Origin: Bacillus sp. HMF5848
GTDB lineage: Bacteria > Bacillota > Bacilli > Bacillales > HMF5848
Assembly: GCF_003944835.1 (NCBI RefSeq)
Contig: NZ_RWIV01000001.1
Coordinates: 3,895,501-3,959,500 of the forward strand
DNA: 64,000 bases
Reading direction: 5' to 3'
Made by a program: the position numbers and the translations under genes. This document shows positions 26,019-35,996 of this stretch, piece by piece (position 1 is the stretch's first letter; the number at the start of each line of letters is the position of its first letter). The notes under the pieces were generated by a model. The model saw only the letters and a program-made list of their open reading frames with translations, was not told the DNA's origin and searched no databases.

Positions 26019-26488
26019 TAGATTGAACCTCCATATACTGCTTTAGGATAATGCTTTTTCATTCCTTCCCACTGAACAATAAACAAATCGGCAATTGGAT
26101 AGACAAGCTTACCCGACATGGTCGGTGTTGATGTTTTAGCAAAGCTTTCAATGAACACTACTTTTTTACCAAACAACTTCGCGATATAACACATCGGTAC
26201 AGCTGTATGCGCCCCTGTCGTAACTACTACATCAGGCTTTTCCCGTAAAAATAAATAAAGCGATTTAAAAAAATTATACGTCAGCTTGAATACATACTTA
26301 AACATATAGTTACGCGCCCCGTACACAAGAAAGGACATTTTATATTCTTTACTTAGTTCTTCCGTGATAATCGACTTTTCTGTAATTATATGATAATCAA
26401 ATTCTTCAAATAGCGGTTTAAGCTGTAGCAGCTGTGTTAAGTGACCGCCTAGAGAAGAAATAAATATTACTTTTTTTCGTTTGTTCAT
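26015..26488 (-). CDS. PssD-like glycosyltransferase subunit (Alg14 type)
   Basis: 157 residues. KKVIFISSLGGHLTQLLQLK opens the fold, VVVTTGAHTAVPMCYIAKLF is the conserved Alg14 motif, and KVVFIESFAKTSTPTMSGKL follows. A hydrophobic segment near 77-93 (FKLTYNFFKSLYLFLR) probably anchors the pair at the membrane. Translationally coupled to pssE downstream; 5 bases separate it from the upstream glycosyltransferase gene. Confidence 0.87.
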   Translation of the reverse strand: MNKRKKVIFISSLGGHLTQLLQLKPLFEEFDYHIITEKSIITEELSKEYKMSFLVYGARNYMFKYVFKLTYNFFKSLYLFLREKPDVVVTTGAHTAVPMCYIAKLFGKKVVFIESFAKTSTPTMSGKLVYPIADLFIVQWEGMKKHYPKAVYGGSIY

Positions 26489-26493
26489 TCATC

Positions 26494-27597
26494 CTACCCT
26501 CCAGTAGGAAAATAGACTTCGATAACCTTTTGGATCATTCGTTCCTGGTCGTTTTCCTCTGCTCTCATTATGCTTTTATTTATCATATCATGTTTCGCAC
26601 TGTTAGACGAAAGAATCCGAATTAATCCTTCTTTTAGTGCATCTGTATCTTTGGGAGCGACTAGCTCTCCTGCTCCGTCAGCAAGTAAATATTTTAAGCC
26701 GCCAACAGCTGTCCCTACAACAGGTGTGCCGCAGGACATGGCTTCTAGCGCCACTAAGCCAAACCCTTCAATATGGGACGGAAGAACAAATAAATCTGCT
26801 GCATTCATCCATTGTGCAATATCTTGCTGTGTTTTCACGCCAAGAAACGTCACAGATGACTCGACACCAAGCTCAGTCAGCTGCGCCACTAATTCTTTTT
26901 TAAAAGATTCATCCTTCTCGGCACCAATAAGATAAAGGTGCGCATTAGTAATTTCATCCGCAACACCTTTCATCGCACCTGCTAACTCAAGTAATCCTTT
27001 TTGTTTAAGAATATTACCGACAAATAAAATAGGCGTTATGTTTGCTTGGATACCGCACGTTTGTTTAGCTTCTTTTTTCGGCACCGGTTTAAAAACAGAG
27101 CGGTTGACTCCCATATTAATGATAGACACTTTGTCGGATGGCACGTTGAACTCTTTAGTGATTGTATCATAAAGCTCTTGTCCCACCGCAATGACATGGT
27201 CAGATTTATGCATAATCTTTTTTGTCATGTTAAAAATCCGCGCATTTTTTCGCGCCATTTTATCTATATCACCGCCGTGTGCGGTTACTATCATTTTTGT
27301 ACCAAACAGCTGTTTAAAAAACAAAGCGAGTAAACCACTCGGAAACACGTAATGCGCGTGCACTACATGATACTGTTTTCCTTTTGCCAGCAGTGTACTA
27401 AGTGTTTGAAGAAACCAGCCTGAATACTTTTTAATCACATTCAGCTTCCCACCTCGCGGATTACGAATGGCAGCAACGTCAACAGCCAAGCCGTGATTAC
27501 GTAGCGCTTCAACTTGATTTTTCACGAAAATCCCGAAGCTCTTATGTACATTTGTTGGATACATATTTGTAATCACTAAAACTTTTTTTGCAGTCAT
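26494..27597 (-). CDS. Glycosyltransferase family 4 (GT-B, TuaC-like)
   Basis: 367 residues. The N-terminal domain starts KKVLVITNMYPTNVHKSFGI and includes VVHAHYVFPSGLLAL and VTAHGGDIDKM. The C-terminal domain carries the GT4 donor-site motif HIEGFGLVALEAMSCGTPVV (E-x7-E). It probably transfers a hexose to a growing lipid-linked exopolysaccharide. Lies 5 bases from pssD and adjoins the pyruvyl transferase gene at its 5' end (stop and start adjacent), so all four form one operon. Confidence 0.9.
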   Translation of the reverse strand: MTAKKVLVITNMYPTNVHKSFGIFVKNQVEALRNHGLAVDVAAIRNPRGGKLNVIKKYSGWFLQTLSTLLAKGKQYHVVHAHYVFPSGLLALFFKQLFGTKMIVTAHGGDIDKMARKNARIFNMTKKIMHKSDHVIAVGQELYDTITKEFNVPSDKVSIINMGVNRSVFKPVPKKEAKQTCGIQANITPILFVGNILKQKGLLELAGAMKGVADEITNAHLYLIGAEKDESFKKELVAQLTELGVESSVTFLGVKTQQDIAQWMNAADLFVLPSHIEGFGLVALEAMSCGTPVVGTAVGGLKYLLADGAGELVAPKDTDALKEGLIRILSSNSAKHDMINKSIMRAEENDQERMIQKVIEVYFPTGG

Positions 27598-28746
27598 TTA
27601 TTTCACCTGGCCTATCACTTGCTGAATTTGTTGTATCCCTTTTCGCGCTTCAAGAAGCTGCTCACTAGAAATCGCTGTATAACTTTCCTGTTCTTTATCC
27701 CAATTTGACACGTACTTTGATATTAAATCACGTAACATATTTTCATTCTCTAAATTTTTAATATGAACGAAAAAGGACTCTTTATTAATTTTTTTCATAA
27801 AGTTATGGACCTTTTCATGATAGCCAATGCCAATGACAGGCGTTTTTGCCGCAACAGATAAAATTAAGGAGTGAAGTCTTGTGCCGATAATGATATCTTG
27901 TTCCTCACAAATTTTCGCGAGCGTATTCGGGTACAAATTATCCTTTAAAATCGTCACCGCTTGCTTTTCTGCCATCGCACTATGAATATCCTCCGTTACT
28001 GTAATATCCTGCGGAAATTTAGTGGAGAAAAAGGTAATATTCACGTCGTGACTTCTGATCAGGATGTCCAAATTTTTCGCGAACTGAGTAACATATTGAG
28101 TATATACGGCTTCATCACTAACCGGCCAATACTGCTCACTAAAGTAAGGTACTGCCGTTACCCCAATATTTTTTATCTTTTTTGAGGGCTGTTTACTAAT
28201 GTTTTCTCCAAGCTGAAACGCAGGATCAGCAATCACATCGATATTTTTAGTCACACCGATACTTTCAAGAAGCTGCTTTGATTCTTGGTCACGAACGGAA
28301 ACAGACTGAGCAACACGTAGCATCGTTTTTATTAAAAACGTCCCTTGCTTCGTTTGAATGGGACCTGCTCCTGTACCATAAATAATGACCTTGCAGCCAG
28401 ACATTTTAGCGAGCATCGCATGGGTGCTATACAGTGGTGCATCTCGCTTATACATATCCATTAAAATACCGCCGCCACCAATAATGACTACATCTAAGTC
28501 CTTCATAATGCTACGGCTTCTTCTCATTGTTTCAACAACTGATTGCAAGAAGCTACCTTTTTTATATAGTAGATAAGCCGCTTTCATGTTATAGCGTGCT
28601 TCAGTATTTGCAGGATTGTTGCTAAATATTGTAATGTTTTGTCTTGGGATGAGTAAATGGTCTGTAAGCTGCGTGATAATTCCTTGCAGAATTGCTTCAT
28701 CCCCATTATTGTCATGGCCGTAATTGCCAATGATTCCGACTTTCAT
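27598..28746 (-). CDS. Polysaccharide pyruvyl transferase family protein
   Basis: 382 residues. Typical elements are VGIIGNYGHDNNGDEAILQG, VVIIGGGGILMDMYKRD, VIIYGTGAGPIQTKQGTFLI and IIGTRLHSLILSVAAKTPVI with the active-site-like arginine/histidine pair. The family moves pyruvate from PEP onto sugars of exopolysaccharide or secondary cell-wall polymers (CsaB, EpsO). First gene of the operon, so a promoter should lie above 28746. Confidence 0.88.
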   Translation of the reverse strand: MKVGIIGNYGHDNNGDEAILQGIITQLTDHLLIPRQNITIFSNNPANTEARYNMKAAYLLYKKGSFLQSVVETMRRSRSIMKDLDVVIIGGGGILMDMYKRDAPLYSTHAMLAKMSGCKVIIYGTGAGPIQTKQGTFLIKTMLRVAQSVSVRDQESKQLLESIGVTKNIDVIADPAFQLGENISKQPSKKIKNIGVTAVPYFSEQYWPVSDEAVYTQYVTQFAKNLDILIRSHDVNITFFSTKFPQDITVTEDIHSAMAEKQAVTILKDNLYPNTLAKICEEQDIIIGTRLHSLILSVAAKTPVIGIGYHEKVHNFMKKINKESFFVHIKNLENENMLRDLISKYVSNWDKEQESYTAISSEQLLEARKGIQQIQQVIGQVK

Positions 28747-29016
28747 AGTAAGGCACCTAATTTTATATGTATTTTTTTAAAAATCGCAAATATAGGCATT
28801 TGCGACATAATTCTACAGTATCCGATTTACATATTATATCACTTTTTTAGTGCTATGAAAATAAAGCCTTGATAGCTAAAAGCAGAGGATTTTAGTAGAT
28901 GATCGCTAGCTGTGGTTACAGTTTCCTGACTCCCACTGAATTCACTCTTCTTGTCATCTAAAAGCATTGCTATTAGGCAAGAAGAGACTAAGTAACCATT
29001 AAGCTGAACGTGAAAT

Positions 29017-29150
29017 TAAGAAAAACGTAAGCGCCTTGTTCAGCCACGACCAGCTTAAAACGTCCCCTGCAGGAAGGGCCTTCCCTCTAATGGGGGAAGG
29101 CTTAAGACCTCGAGCGGCTGCTGGAGCTAGGCACTAACCTAGCTTAAATT
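29017..29150. repeat. Structured intergenic repeat-like element
   Basis: The segment holds AACGTAAGCGCCTTGTTCAG, a strong hairpin GAAGGGCCTTCCC...GGGGGAAGGCTT, then GACCTCGAG and GGAGCTAGGC followed by CTAGC. The order of these blocks recalls a dispersed structured element seen between genes of many Bacillaceae; the family name is not certain. It fills most of the 460-base gap between the polysaccharide operon and the small riboswitch gene. Confidence 0.45.
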
Positions 29151-29169
29151 TTCTTTAACGCTAAATAAA

Positions 29170-29203
29170 GGAAAGCCTCCCCTACAAAGCAGAGAAGGCT
29201 TTC
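29170..29203 (-). terminator. Intrinsic terminator
   Basis: On the minus strand GAAAGCC and GGCTTTC flank a long loop, followed by CTTTATTT. It directly follows the stop of the 60-residue gene. Confidence 0.65.
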
Positions 29204-29205
29204 TA

Positions 29206-29388
29206 TTAATATCTAGTGCTTGGTAATGAACGAACCATCGCATCTAATGCACACTGCTCATGATATTGTGCACGTGCTTGTAGGTGTTTCCTACTAGCAA
29301 TACATTGACATTCACGTAGCATAAAGTCAATGTGCCTGTGGCGACATACATGCCAATAGTACTTTGCATTCAATAAAAAAGATTTCAT
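29206..29388 (-). CDS. Small KYYWH-type protein (60 residues) under c-di-GMP riboswitch
   Basis: ATG 29388 has AGGGGGGAT upstream. The product reads MKSFLLNAKYYWHVCRHRH at the start and YHEQCALDAMVRSLP near the end, matching the 54-residue protein at 16443-16607 in the N-terminal KYYWH block and the C-terminal YHE-AL-AM-R block. Four Cys and many His are present. A c-di-GMP-I aptamer ends about 40 bases upstream on the same strand, so the level should follow c-di-GMP. No transmembrane helix and no known domain. The longer upstream frame runs through the aptamer. Confidence 0.65.
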   Translation of the reverse strand: MKSFLLNAKYYWHVCRHRHIDFMLRECQCIASRKHLQARAQYHEQCALDAMVRSLPSTRY

Positions 29389-29427
29389 AAAAAGATCCCC
29401 CCTACAATCTCTCATAAATCGTCGGGT

Positions 29428-29520
29428 CCGTATTCGGAAGCTGGCTGGCATAGTTTTTATACGTTAGCCCCTGTAGCTTTGCGTCACCGCTTTTCAACGG
29501 TTTTGCCGTTTCGTACGATT
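29428..29520 (-). ncRNA. Cyclic-di-GMP-I (GEMM-I) riboswitch aptamer
   Basis: On the minus strand: ACGGCAAAACCGTTGAAAAG, then CGGTGACGCAAAGC, AGGGGCTAACG and ATGCCAGCCAGCTTCCGAA. The GAAA tetraloop, the GACGCAAAGC core and the CCAGC tetraloop-receptor side match the class. The small gene at 29388 starts about 40 bases downstream, so control is likely at translation or by a short terminator. Confidence 0.88.
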
Positions 29521-29601
29521 TATGGAACACTACCATTATACTTAAGTTTCATAAGCTGAAAAAATAGGTCTTTCCACACAATTGTCTAGGCAATATATAC
29601 C

Positions 29602-29638
29602 AAAAAAGAAGTAACCACAGATGCGGTTACTTCTTTTT
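29602..29638 (-). terminator. Intrinsic terminator of the amylopullulanase gene
   Basis: On the minus strand AAAAAGAAGTAACC and GGTTACTTCTTTTT form a 14-bp stem with an 8-base loop, ending in a T tract. Confidence 0.88.
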
Positions 29639-29648
29639 GATTTAAATA

Positions 29649-32600
29649 TTATGCTGTAGCTCTTCTTCTTCTTACGAAATACCATCCAGCCGCGATAGCT
29701 CCTAATAGAACTACTAAGCCAAGTAATGGATTATACATCATATACACCGCACCTACGGCAGGCGCTAATGCTAAGCGTACAGATGCTTTAAGGAAATCAT
29801 TTCCTCTGATGAAGTCTGCTACTTTTGGTGAATGCGTATAGTAGAAATCTACAAACGCAGTACCGATTGTGTTACTTAGTAAGAAGTCATCACGGAAGCT
29901 ACGTAATAATGTAACCGCTGGTGTGAACTTCGTACCGAATGCAGCTGTTGCAATGAAACACTCATCGATTGGTTGTTCAGCTACATAGTTTGTTCTAATA
30001 ACAACAGCTGTTAATGGATCAAGTGTTAATGTATCTGCTGTTAATGAGAAGCCCGATGGATCAGTTACTACGTCGAAACCAGCTTCGTCGCTGTCAACAA
30101 GAACGTCACCAGCAGTTAGGTCTAGGTCACCAAGAGTTAACGAACGTACGCGGTTATCAGTGTTAACAAACACGTAGTAGTCGCCTGTCTCATCAGTTGA
30201 TACTGATTTGTAAGCAATCATTAAGTCAGTACTTGCGATTTCAGGGAAATCAAGTAATGTTACGTTTGAATCAACAAGAGCCATATCTCCTAAACGGAAT
30301 GCGTTTGTTGATTTTCTTAACTCGATTAAACCTTTAGTAAATGATTGTGTTGTAGTTTGAACAGGGAATAATGCTTCATTTGTTGCTTTATCCCAATCAA
30401 ACATGTTGATCGCATCTGATGAATCATATGAGTCATGGATGAAGTAACCAAACGCCTCACCATTCTCATCTTCTAAATGATGCCATTTCTGCTCAGGAAC
30501 ACCTTCACCAAACCATTGCTTCGTACGACCATATTCTTGACCTGCATGAATAAACGCTGTACCTTGCGATGTTAAGATTAATGTGTTACCTAAACGAATA
30601 CGCTTTTGAATTTCTAATTGATTTTCTGGAACTGTTGGATCCTTCTTAATAGATTGAGCAATTACGTCATGTAACGGTAAGTTATCATGCGCTGCAATGT
30701 ACTGAACCATATCACCTGGATCGTCATCAGCTGTATTTCCTGGTTGACCTTTAATGTTATTGAAAATAACTTGGATGTCACGTGCGCCACCAGTAATGAA
30801 GCGTGGCTCACCTTCCGAACCGAAACCAGATTTTAATTCGTTACGAATTTCATCTGAGAATACACCAACGTCATCTGTTTTATCCATCCAGTCTTGGTCT
30901 GCACCCATACCTTCTAATGAAGGATCTGATAAGTGACCAGCAAATGTTCTCCAGCCCTCACCGATAAACAACGCGTTAGGGTTGATTTCAAGTGCTGCAT
31001 CCACTGCTTTTTGAGTAGCTGGATATGTGCCATCGCCCATCATATCAAAGCGCATACCATCAATCTTGTACTCGTCAAACCAGTATTTTAAAGAATCTAC
31101 GAAGATTTTTTCTGCCATAGTATGATTCATAGCTAAGTTGTTCCCAAAGCCACCTAGGAAATTACCGTTAGCATCTTGGAATGCATAGTATCCAGGTACA
31201 ATATCATTGAACGTGCTTGTTTTTGCTAAGTGAGTGTAAACAACATCAAGTACAACACCCATACCAGCATCATGAATAGCATCAATTAATTCTTTTAATT
31301 CTTTAACACGTAGTTTTGCATCAGTTGGATCTTCAGAATATGCACCATCTGGTGAGAAATAACTGTGTGGATCATAGCCCCAGTTATACTCGTTGCCACC
31401 AGCTGAGTAATCAAGCTCACGCTCGCCCATACCTGTTTCGTCACCATAATACCAAGCCATAACAGGAAGTAACTGTACGTGTGTTACACCTAATGACTTA
31501 ATGTAGTCTAACTTGTCGATGAATGCTTTATAAGAGCCCCATCTAGCATTTAAATCACCTTCGATAGATGGATCTGAAGTGAAGTCACGTACGTGCACTT
31601 CCCAAATAATCGCATCTTCACGCTTTTCAAAGCCTTCAATGTTAGCATGCGAGAATCCTTCAGGATTTGTATCGCTCAAGTCAACAATAGCAGCTTTTCC
31701 AACTACATCACCATCAGGACCTGGGTCACCATTCGTGTTAACCGTAAAGGCAGCTAATGATTTTGCATACGGATCTAATACTTTCTTCGTTACACCGTCG
31801 TTTGTTACTTCATATTGATAGTAATATCCATCAAGATCAGCTACACCTAAGTCACTTGCAGCTACATCTAGAGACCAAACACCGCGCTCACCTAGAGTTA
31901 AAGGCATAGTACCAATTTGTGTCGCAGCATCGTTTTTGTCGTAGAAGTTCGCTACAACTGCACTTGCTTTTGGTGCCCACAATTTAAGTGTTGCATCACC
32001 ATTGTTATATGTTGCACCTAAATCATTACCATCGTAGCCATATAAGCTATCAATTAAGCGCCAGCCTTTTACAGCATCAACTGTTCTGCCAGAGTATGTT
32101 ACTGTATATGGCATTAAATCTAAGTCAATATTAGCAGTAATCTTAACAGAAATATCATCAGTCACTTCAACAGCGTCGATAGTTACAGGGTTACCGTCTT
32201 TATCTTTTAGCTCTAACTCATTGATTAGAGCATCAGCTGTTAAACCAGCAGTCATAGTGAAACCTAATAGTATTTCAGTTTCAGATAAAAGTTCAGCTGA
32301 TAAAATTCCGTTTGCTACATCTCCGTATGGAGAAATATAAACGGTGTCATCACCTTGTTTAATCCATAGACGGTTGTATTTGTCTACAAGATTAAAAGTT
32401 TTGTTGCCACCATCTTTACCTGGGTCACCTAGAGTAACATCCATTACTAAGAAGCCTAGAGATTTTGCATCTTCATTCATAGCAATGTCATAATATGCGC
32501 CGTATTGGTCGATACCAGACGACATTGTAGCACCTGTTGGCCAGTTGTCTGATGGAGCAACTACATCGCCCCAGTTCCAAACACCGTAGTTTTCATAGTC

Positions 32601-35600
32601 ACCGTTATCACGAGTGTAGTGAATACGAACTGTGTTTTCTGGTAACTCAACTGGCTCGAATGTGAACACTTCATTTGAACCTTGCTTAATCCAAATTTCA
32701 TTTACTTCAGATGAACGAATTGTGAAGCCTTTGTCTCCACCGTCTTTACCAGCGTCACCTAGAGTAACATCCATTACTAGGAAGCCGATATTCTTCGCGC
32801 CTTCTGCTAACTCAACATCAATATATGCGCCGTAGTCATCAAACTTTTCAAACATAGTAGCGCCTGTTGGCCAGCCTGCAGAAGGGTCTGCTACATCGTT
32901 CCATAACCAAGCACCAAAGTTTTCATAGTCACCGTTTGTTCTGTTGTAATGAATACGGATGTGGTTTTCTGGAACTCCTAGGTCAGGCGCTACAGTGAAT
33001 ATCTCATCAGAGCCTTCTAGTAACCAGATTTCCTTCATACCTGGTGTAATAGTAACTAACTTGTTTCCACCATCTGTTTCTTTACTTACTTTATTAACAA
33101 TATGGAAACCTACTTCAACTGCATTGTCTTTTAACGGGATATCGATATATGCCCCGAATGAATCAGTTCCAGCAAATGGAAGGGCATTATCTGGCCATGG
33201 ATCAACTTGTGGTGTTACCACATCAAACCAAGTCCAAATACCCATGTCTGCATAATTACCATCTGCTCTATTGTAGTGGATACGTAAAGTGTTAGCAGGA
33301 ATATCTCCTTCACTTAATGCACCAGTAATTAAACCATTTTCTACAGTAAGTAGAACTGTACCACCGTCAGCATTAGCCGGGATAGTAACTTCAACTTCAC
33401 CTGCACCAGATGTTGTGTACACAGTACCAGAATAGTTATCTGTTACAACAGCAGCAGCTGAATCCACAGTTAATGTAACTGTTTTTGCTGTGTCAGCAAC
33501 GTTTAATCCAACGTATACGTTGTCGCCTGCATAGCTGCGAGAGAATAATAGATATTCGTCAGAATCGCCACCAGCAACATAGTCACGATCACCTTTTGCA
33601 AATACATCAGAGTTATTAGCACGGAAGTTTAATAGTTTTGTATAGTGAGCTAGAATGTCATTGCCCTCTACTTGATCCCAAGCGAGGTCATAACGATTAT
33701 CGTATTGCGGATAGTTGTTAGCACCACTTTGTCCTAACTCTTCCCCGTAATAAATAACTGGTTGACCTTTCGCAGTCGCTTGAAGAGAAACCGCCACTTT
33801 AAACTTACCTTCGTCTCCACCTACAGCAGAGTGTAAGAATCCATCTTCATCATGGCTGCTTAAGAATTGACCAAGAGTAGCTGTATTGTCAATATTATCG
33901 TTTCTCTTATCAAGAGTTTCATTTGCACTGTTTAAGCTTCCATTTACAAAGCTTTTTGCGATATTTTTAAAATCAAAGTCTAGTAGTGAATCCATCATAC
34001 CTGAATCAAGGTAGCCAAGGTCATTGCTTACGCTTGCGCCCCAAGCTTCACCAATCATTTTATGTTCAGGCATTTTTTCTGTAATAGCATTTTTGAACGC
34101 CATCCAAGTTGCATCTTCAACGTGTTTCACTGTGTCCACACGGAAGTAATCAATTGTGTTACCGTTTGCAGTTGTTGCTGCATCAATCCAAGCAGTTTGC
34201 CAATCAATGATAGCTTGACGAACAGTAGGATTTTCTGTTTTGAAGTCTGGTAAGCCAGCTAATTCACCAACAACCTCATCCGTTCCAACGTTACTACCTT
34301 GACGAACTAGATTAGAGTAAACAGTACGCTCTTCATCAGTTGGGTAACCAGCTGGTGGGTTTGCTACATTAGCATCAATATCTTTCAAGCCATAACCAGT
34401 GTGGTTAAGAACTACGTCAACCATAATCTTAATACCACGATTGTGTGCTTCGTCAATTAATGTATGGAACTCATCCATTGTTCCAAAGTGTGGGTTTAAA
34501 GCACCAAAGTTGCTTGCCCAGTATCCATGATATCCATAATATGAGCTAACATCAGCTTGGTTATAAGCTACATCATGTTTAACGTTTTCAACAATTGGGC
34601 TGATCCAGATTGTATTAACACCTAAATCATTTAAATAATCAAGCTTTGCAGTAATACCAGCAAAGTCTCCACCTTGGTACGTACCACGATCAGTCGTATC
34701 ATAGTTCATACCATAAGGATCATTATTACCAGTATTTCCATCAAAGAAACGGTCTGTTAGCATGAAGTAAATAATCGCTTCATCCCAATCAAAATCAGCT
34801 TCCCCGACAGATTGGCGAGTTTCAATTGTTACAGATGTAGATGCATCAAAGTAGTTACCAAATGAATCTACTACCGTTACTGGGATATCTTTCGTACCAG
34901 CTGTTACATCGTCATCAACAGCGATAGTAACCGCTTTTACCGTTGGATCAATTTCTAACTTGTCAGATCCACCTAATGCAGAAACATCAGCAAAAATCTT
35001 TGTGATAGATACACTATCATCTAAACCTTGCACATCCACTGTTAATACAGCGTTTTCATTATAATCAATAGCTGCCGGTGCAACAGAAGCTGATACAGTT
35101 AGTGGCACCATAAAGAAATCAACGTAAGATGCACCCTCTACTGTGTTGTAAGGATCCGTTACTTCTGTTGTTGTTCCATCAATTGTTACTAAATATGAAT
35201 ATGGAGTTTTACCATTAGGGACTTGTACATCTCCTAATACGAATCTTTCATTGTCAGCTTCGTATGTCATCGGTAAAACGTCACCGTTGAACTTTAATTC
35301 TACTTTTTGAATAGCGTCCATTGCATCGTTTGCAAAAAGAGCTGGACTGCGATAGTAGAAAGTTGCAAGACCTTTGTCGATTACAGGTTTAGAACCATCA
35401 GGTACAACGTGAATTTGTTCTACACCGCTTGTGATATAAGCTTTTGTTAAAGAATCGTTTTCGTTGATAGGAATAAATCTATCACCAAATTCTTTTTCAG
35501 CAGTGTCCCAATCAAACGTGCTACGCAATACAAAGCCCATTTGAGTTGCATCAGGACCTATTGCAATATTAGCAATTGCTTTCGTTCCATCATATGAGTC

Positions 35601-35927
35601 AAACGTAATTTGGTCTTGTCCATCAACACCTGTATTCCAAGTCCAAATATTCCAATCACCAAATGTTTGGTCTTCTCTAATATACGTGAAACGAAGTTGT
35701 CGCTCACCTGTTATCGCATCTGCATCCGTTAAAAGAATGTCAGTTGCATTAGACGTACCTTCATTGTAAGTATCATCTGTAGCGCTACTATCATACGTCT
35801 CAGTTGTTACGGAATTTTCTTCGATTGCTTGTACAGACTGTACAGGTACAGTTGGTAAAAGCAAGCTAAGGAGCATGATAATTGTCATTAAAATAGCACT
35901 ATGACGTTTCATCTTTCTACTCATCAA
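29649..35927 (-). CDS. Secreted multidomain amylopullulanase (GH13 alpha-amylase plus GH13 pullulanase)
   Basis: 2092 residues with a signal peptide (1-36). One CBM41-like module (LRFTYIREDQTFGDWNIWTW) precedes an alpha-amylase domain (about 380-870: DVVLNH, FRVDTVKH, IGEAW, SSHDED). Three more tandem CBM41-like modules follow (RIHYNR/TR.(D/N)G.Y...G.W.W, about 905-1240), then a CBM48-like segment and a type I pullulanase domain (YNWGYDP, DVVYTH, MRFDMMGD, IGEGWRTF, AAHDN). The C-terminus has a CFIATAAFG box, a hydrophobic helix and RRRR, like CFI-box-CTERM sorting signals, so it is probably held at the surface. It degrades starch, glycogen and pullulan outside the cell. Three LacI-type operator-like sites lie upstream. 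Confidence 0.93.
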   Translation of the reverse strand: MMSRKMKRHSAILMTIIMLLSLLLPTVPVQSVQAIEENSVTTETYDSSATDDTYNEGTSNATDILLTDADAITGERQLRFTYIREDQTFGDWNIWTWNTGVDGQDQITFDSYDGTKAIANIAIGPDATQMGFVLRSTFDWDTAEKEFGDRFIPINENDSLTKAYITSGVEQIHVVPDGSKPVIDKGLATFYYRSPALFANDAMDAIQKVELKFNGDVLPMTYEADNERFVLGDVQVPNGKTPYSYLVTIDGTTTEVTDPYNTVEGASYVDFFMVPLTVSASVAPAAIDYNENAVLTVDVQGLDDSVSITKIFADVSALGGSDKLEIDPTVKAVTIAVDDDVTAGTKDIPVTVVDSFGNYFDASTSVTIETRQSVGEADFDWDEAIIYFMLTDRFFDGNTGNNDPYGMNYDTTDRGTYQGGDFAGITAKLDYLNDLGVNTIWISPIVENVKHDVAYNQADVSSYYGYHGYWASNFGALNPHFGTMDEFHTLIDEAHNRGIKIMVDVVLNHTGYGLKDIDANVANPPAGYPTDEERTVYSNLVRQGSNVGTDEVVGELAGLPDFKTENPTVRQAIIDWQTAWIDAATTANGNTIDYFRVDTVKHVEDATWMAFKNAITEKMPEHKMIGEAWGASVSNDLGYLDSGMMDSLLDFDFKNIAKSFVNGSLNSANETLDKRNDNIDNTATLGQFLSSHDEDGFLHSAVGGDEGKFKVAVSLQATAKGQPVIYYGEELGQSGANNYPQYDNRYDLAWDQVEGNDILAHYTKLLNFRANNSDVFAKGDRDYVAGGDSDEYLLFSRSYAGDNVYVGLNVADTAKTVTLTVDSAAAVVTDNYSGTVYTTSGAGEVEVTIPANADGGTVLLTVENGLITGALSEGDIPANTLRIHYNRADGNYADMGIWTWFDVVTPQVDPWPDNALPFAGTDSFGAYIDIPLKDNAVEVGFHIVNKVSKETDGGNKLVTITPGMKEIWLLEGSDEIFTVAPDLGVPENHIRIHYNRTNGDYENFGAWLWNDVADPSAGWPTGATMFEKFDDYGAYIDVELAEGAKNIGFLVMDVTLGDAGKDGGDKGFTIRSSEVNEIWIKQGSNEVFTFEPVELPENTVRIHYTRDNGDYENYGVWNWGDVVAPSDNWPTGATMSSGIDQYGAYYDIAMNEDAKSLGFLVMDVTLGDPGKDGGNKTFNLVDKYNRLWIKQGDDTVYISPYGDVANGILSAELLSETEILLGFTMTAGLTADALINELELKDKDGNPVTIDAVEVTDDISVKITANIDLDLMPYTVTYSGRTVDAVKGWRLIDSLYGYDGNDLGATYNNGDATLKLWAPKASAVVANFYDKNDAATQIGTMPLTLGERGVWSLDVAASDLGVADLDGYYYQYEVTNDGVTKKVLDPYAKSLAAFTVNTNGDPGPDGDVVGKAAIVDLSDTNPEGFSHANIEGFEKREDAIIWEVHVRDFTSDPSIEGDLNARWGSYKAFIDKLDYIKSLGVTHVQLLPVMAWYYGDETGMGERELDYSAGGNEYNWGYDPHSYFSPDGAYSEDPTDAKLRVKELKELIDAIHDAGMGVVLDVVYTHLAKTSTFNDIVPGYYAFQDANGNFLGGFGNNLAMNHTMAEKIFVDSLKYWFDEYKIDGMRFDMMGDGTYPATQKAVDAALEINPNALFIGEGWRTFAGHLSDPSLEGMGADQDWMDKTDDVGVFSDEIRNELKSGFGSEGEPRFITGGARDIQVIFNNIKGQPGNTADDDPGDMVQYIAAHDNLPLHDVIAQSIKKDPTVPENQLEIQKRIRLGNTLILTSQGTAFIHAGQEYGRTKQWFGEGVPEQKWHHLEDENGEAFGYFIHDSYDSSDAINMFDWDKATNEALFPVQTTTQSFTKGLIELRKSTNAFRLGDMALVDSNVTLLDFPEIASTDLMIAYKSVSTDETGDYYVFVNTDNRVRSLTLGDLDLTAGDVLVDSDEAGFDVVTDPSGFSLTADTLTLDPLTAVVIRTNYVAEQPIDECFIATAAFGTKFTPAVTLLRSFRDDFLLSNTIGTAFVDFYYTHSPKVADFIRGNDFLKASVRLALAPAVGAVYMMYNPLLGLVVLLGAIAAGWYFVRRRRATA

Positions 35928-35996
35928 ATTCTTTTCCTCCTTTTTATTTCAATTGATAGTGTTTTAGCTATCAATTGGTGTAAGTTAACACTTAGC

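Noticed and set aside
29389-29451. Extension of the small KYYWH protein
   Set aside because: It reads into the c-di-GMP aptamer and the ribosome binding site of the shorter form.
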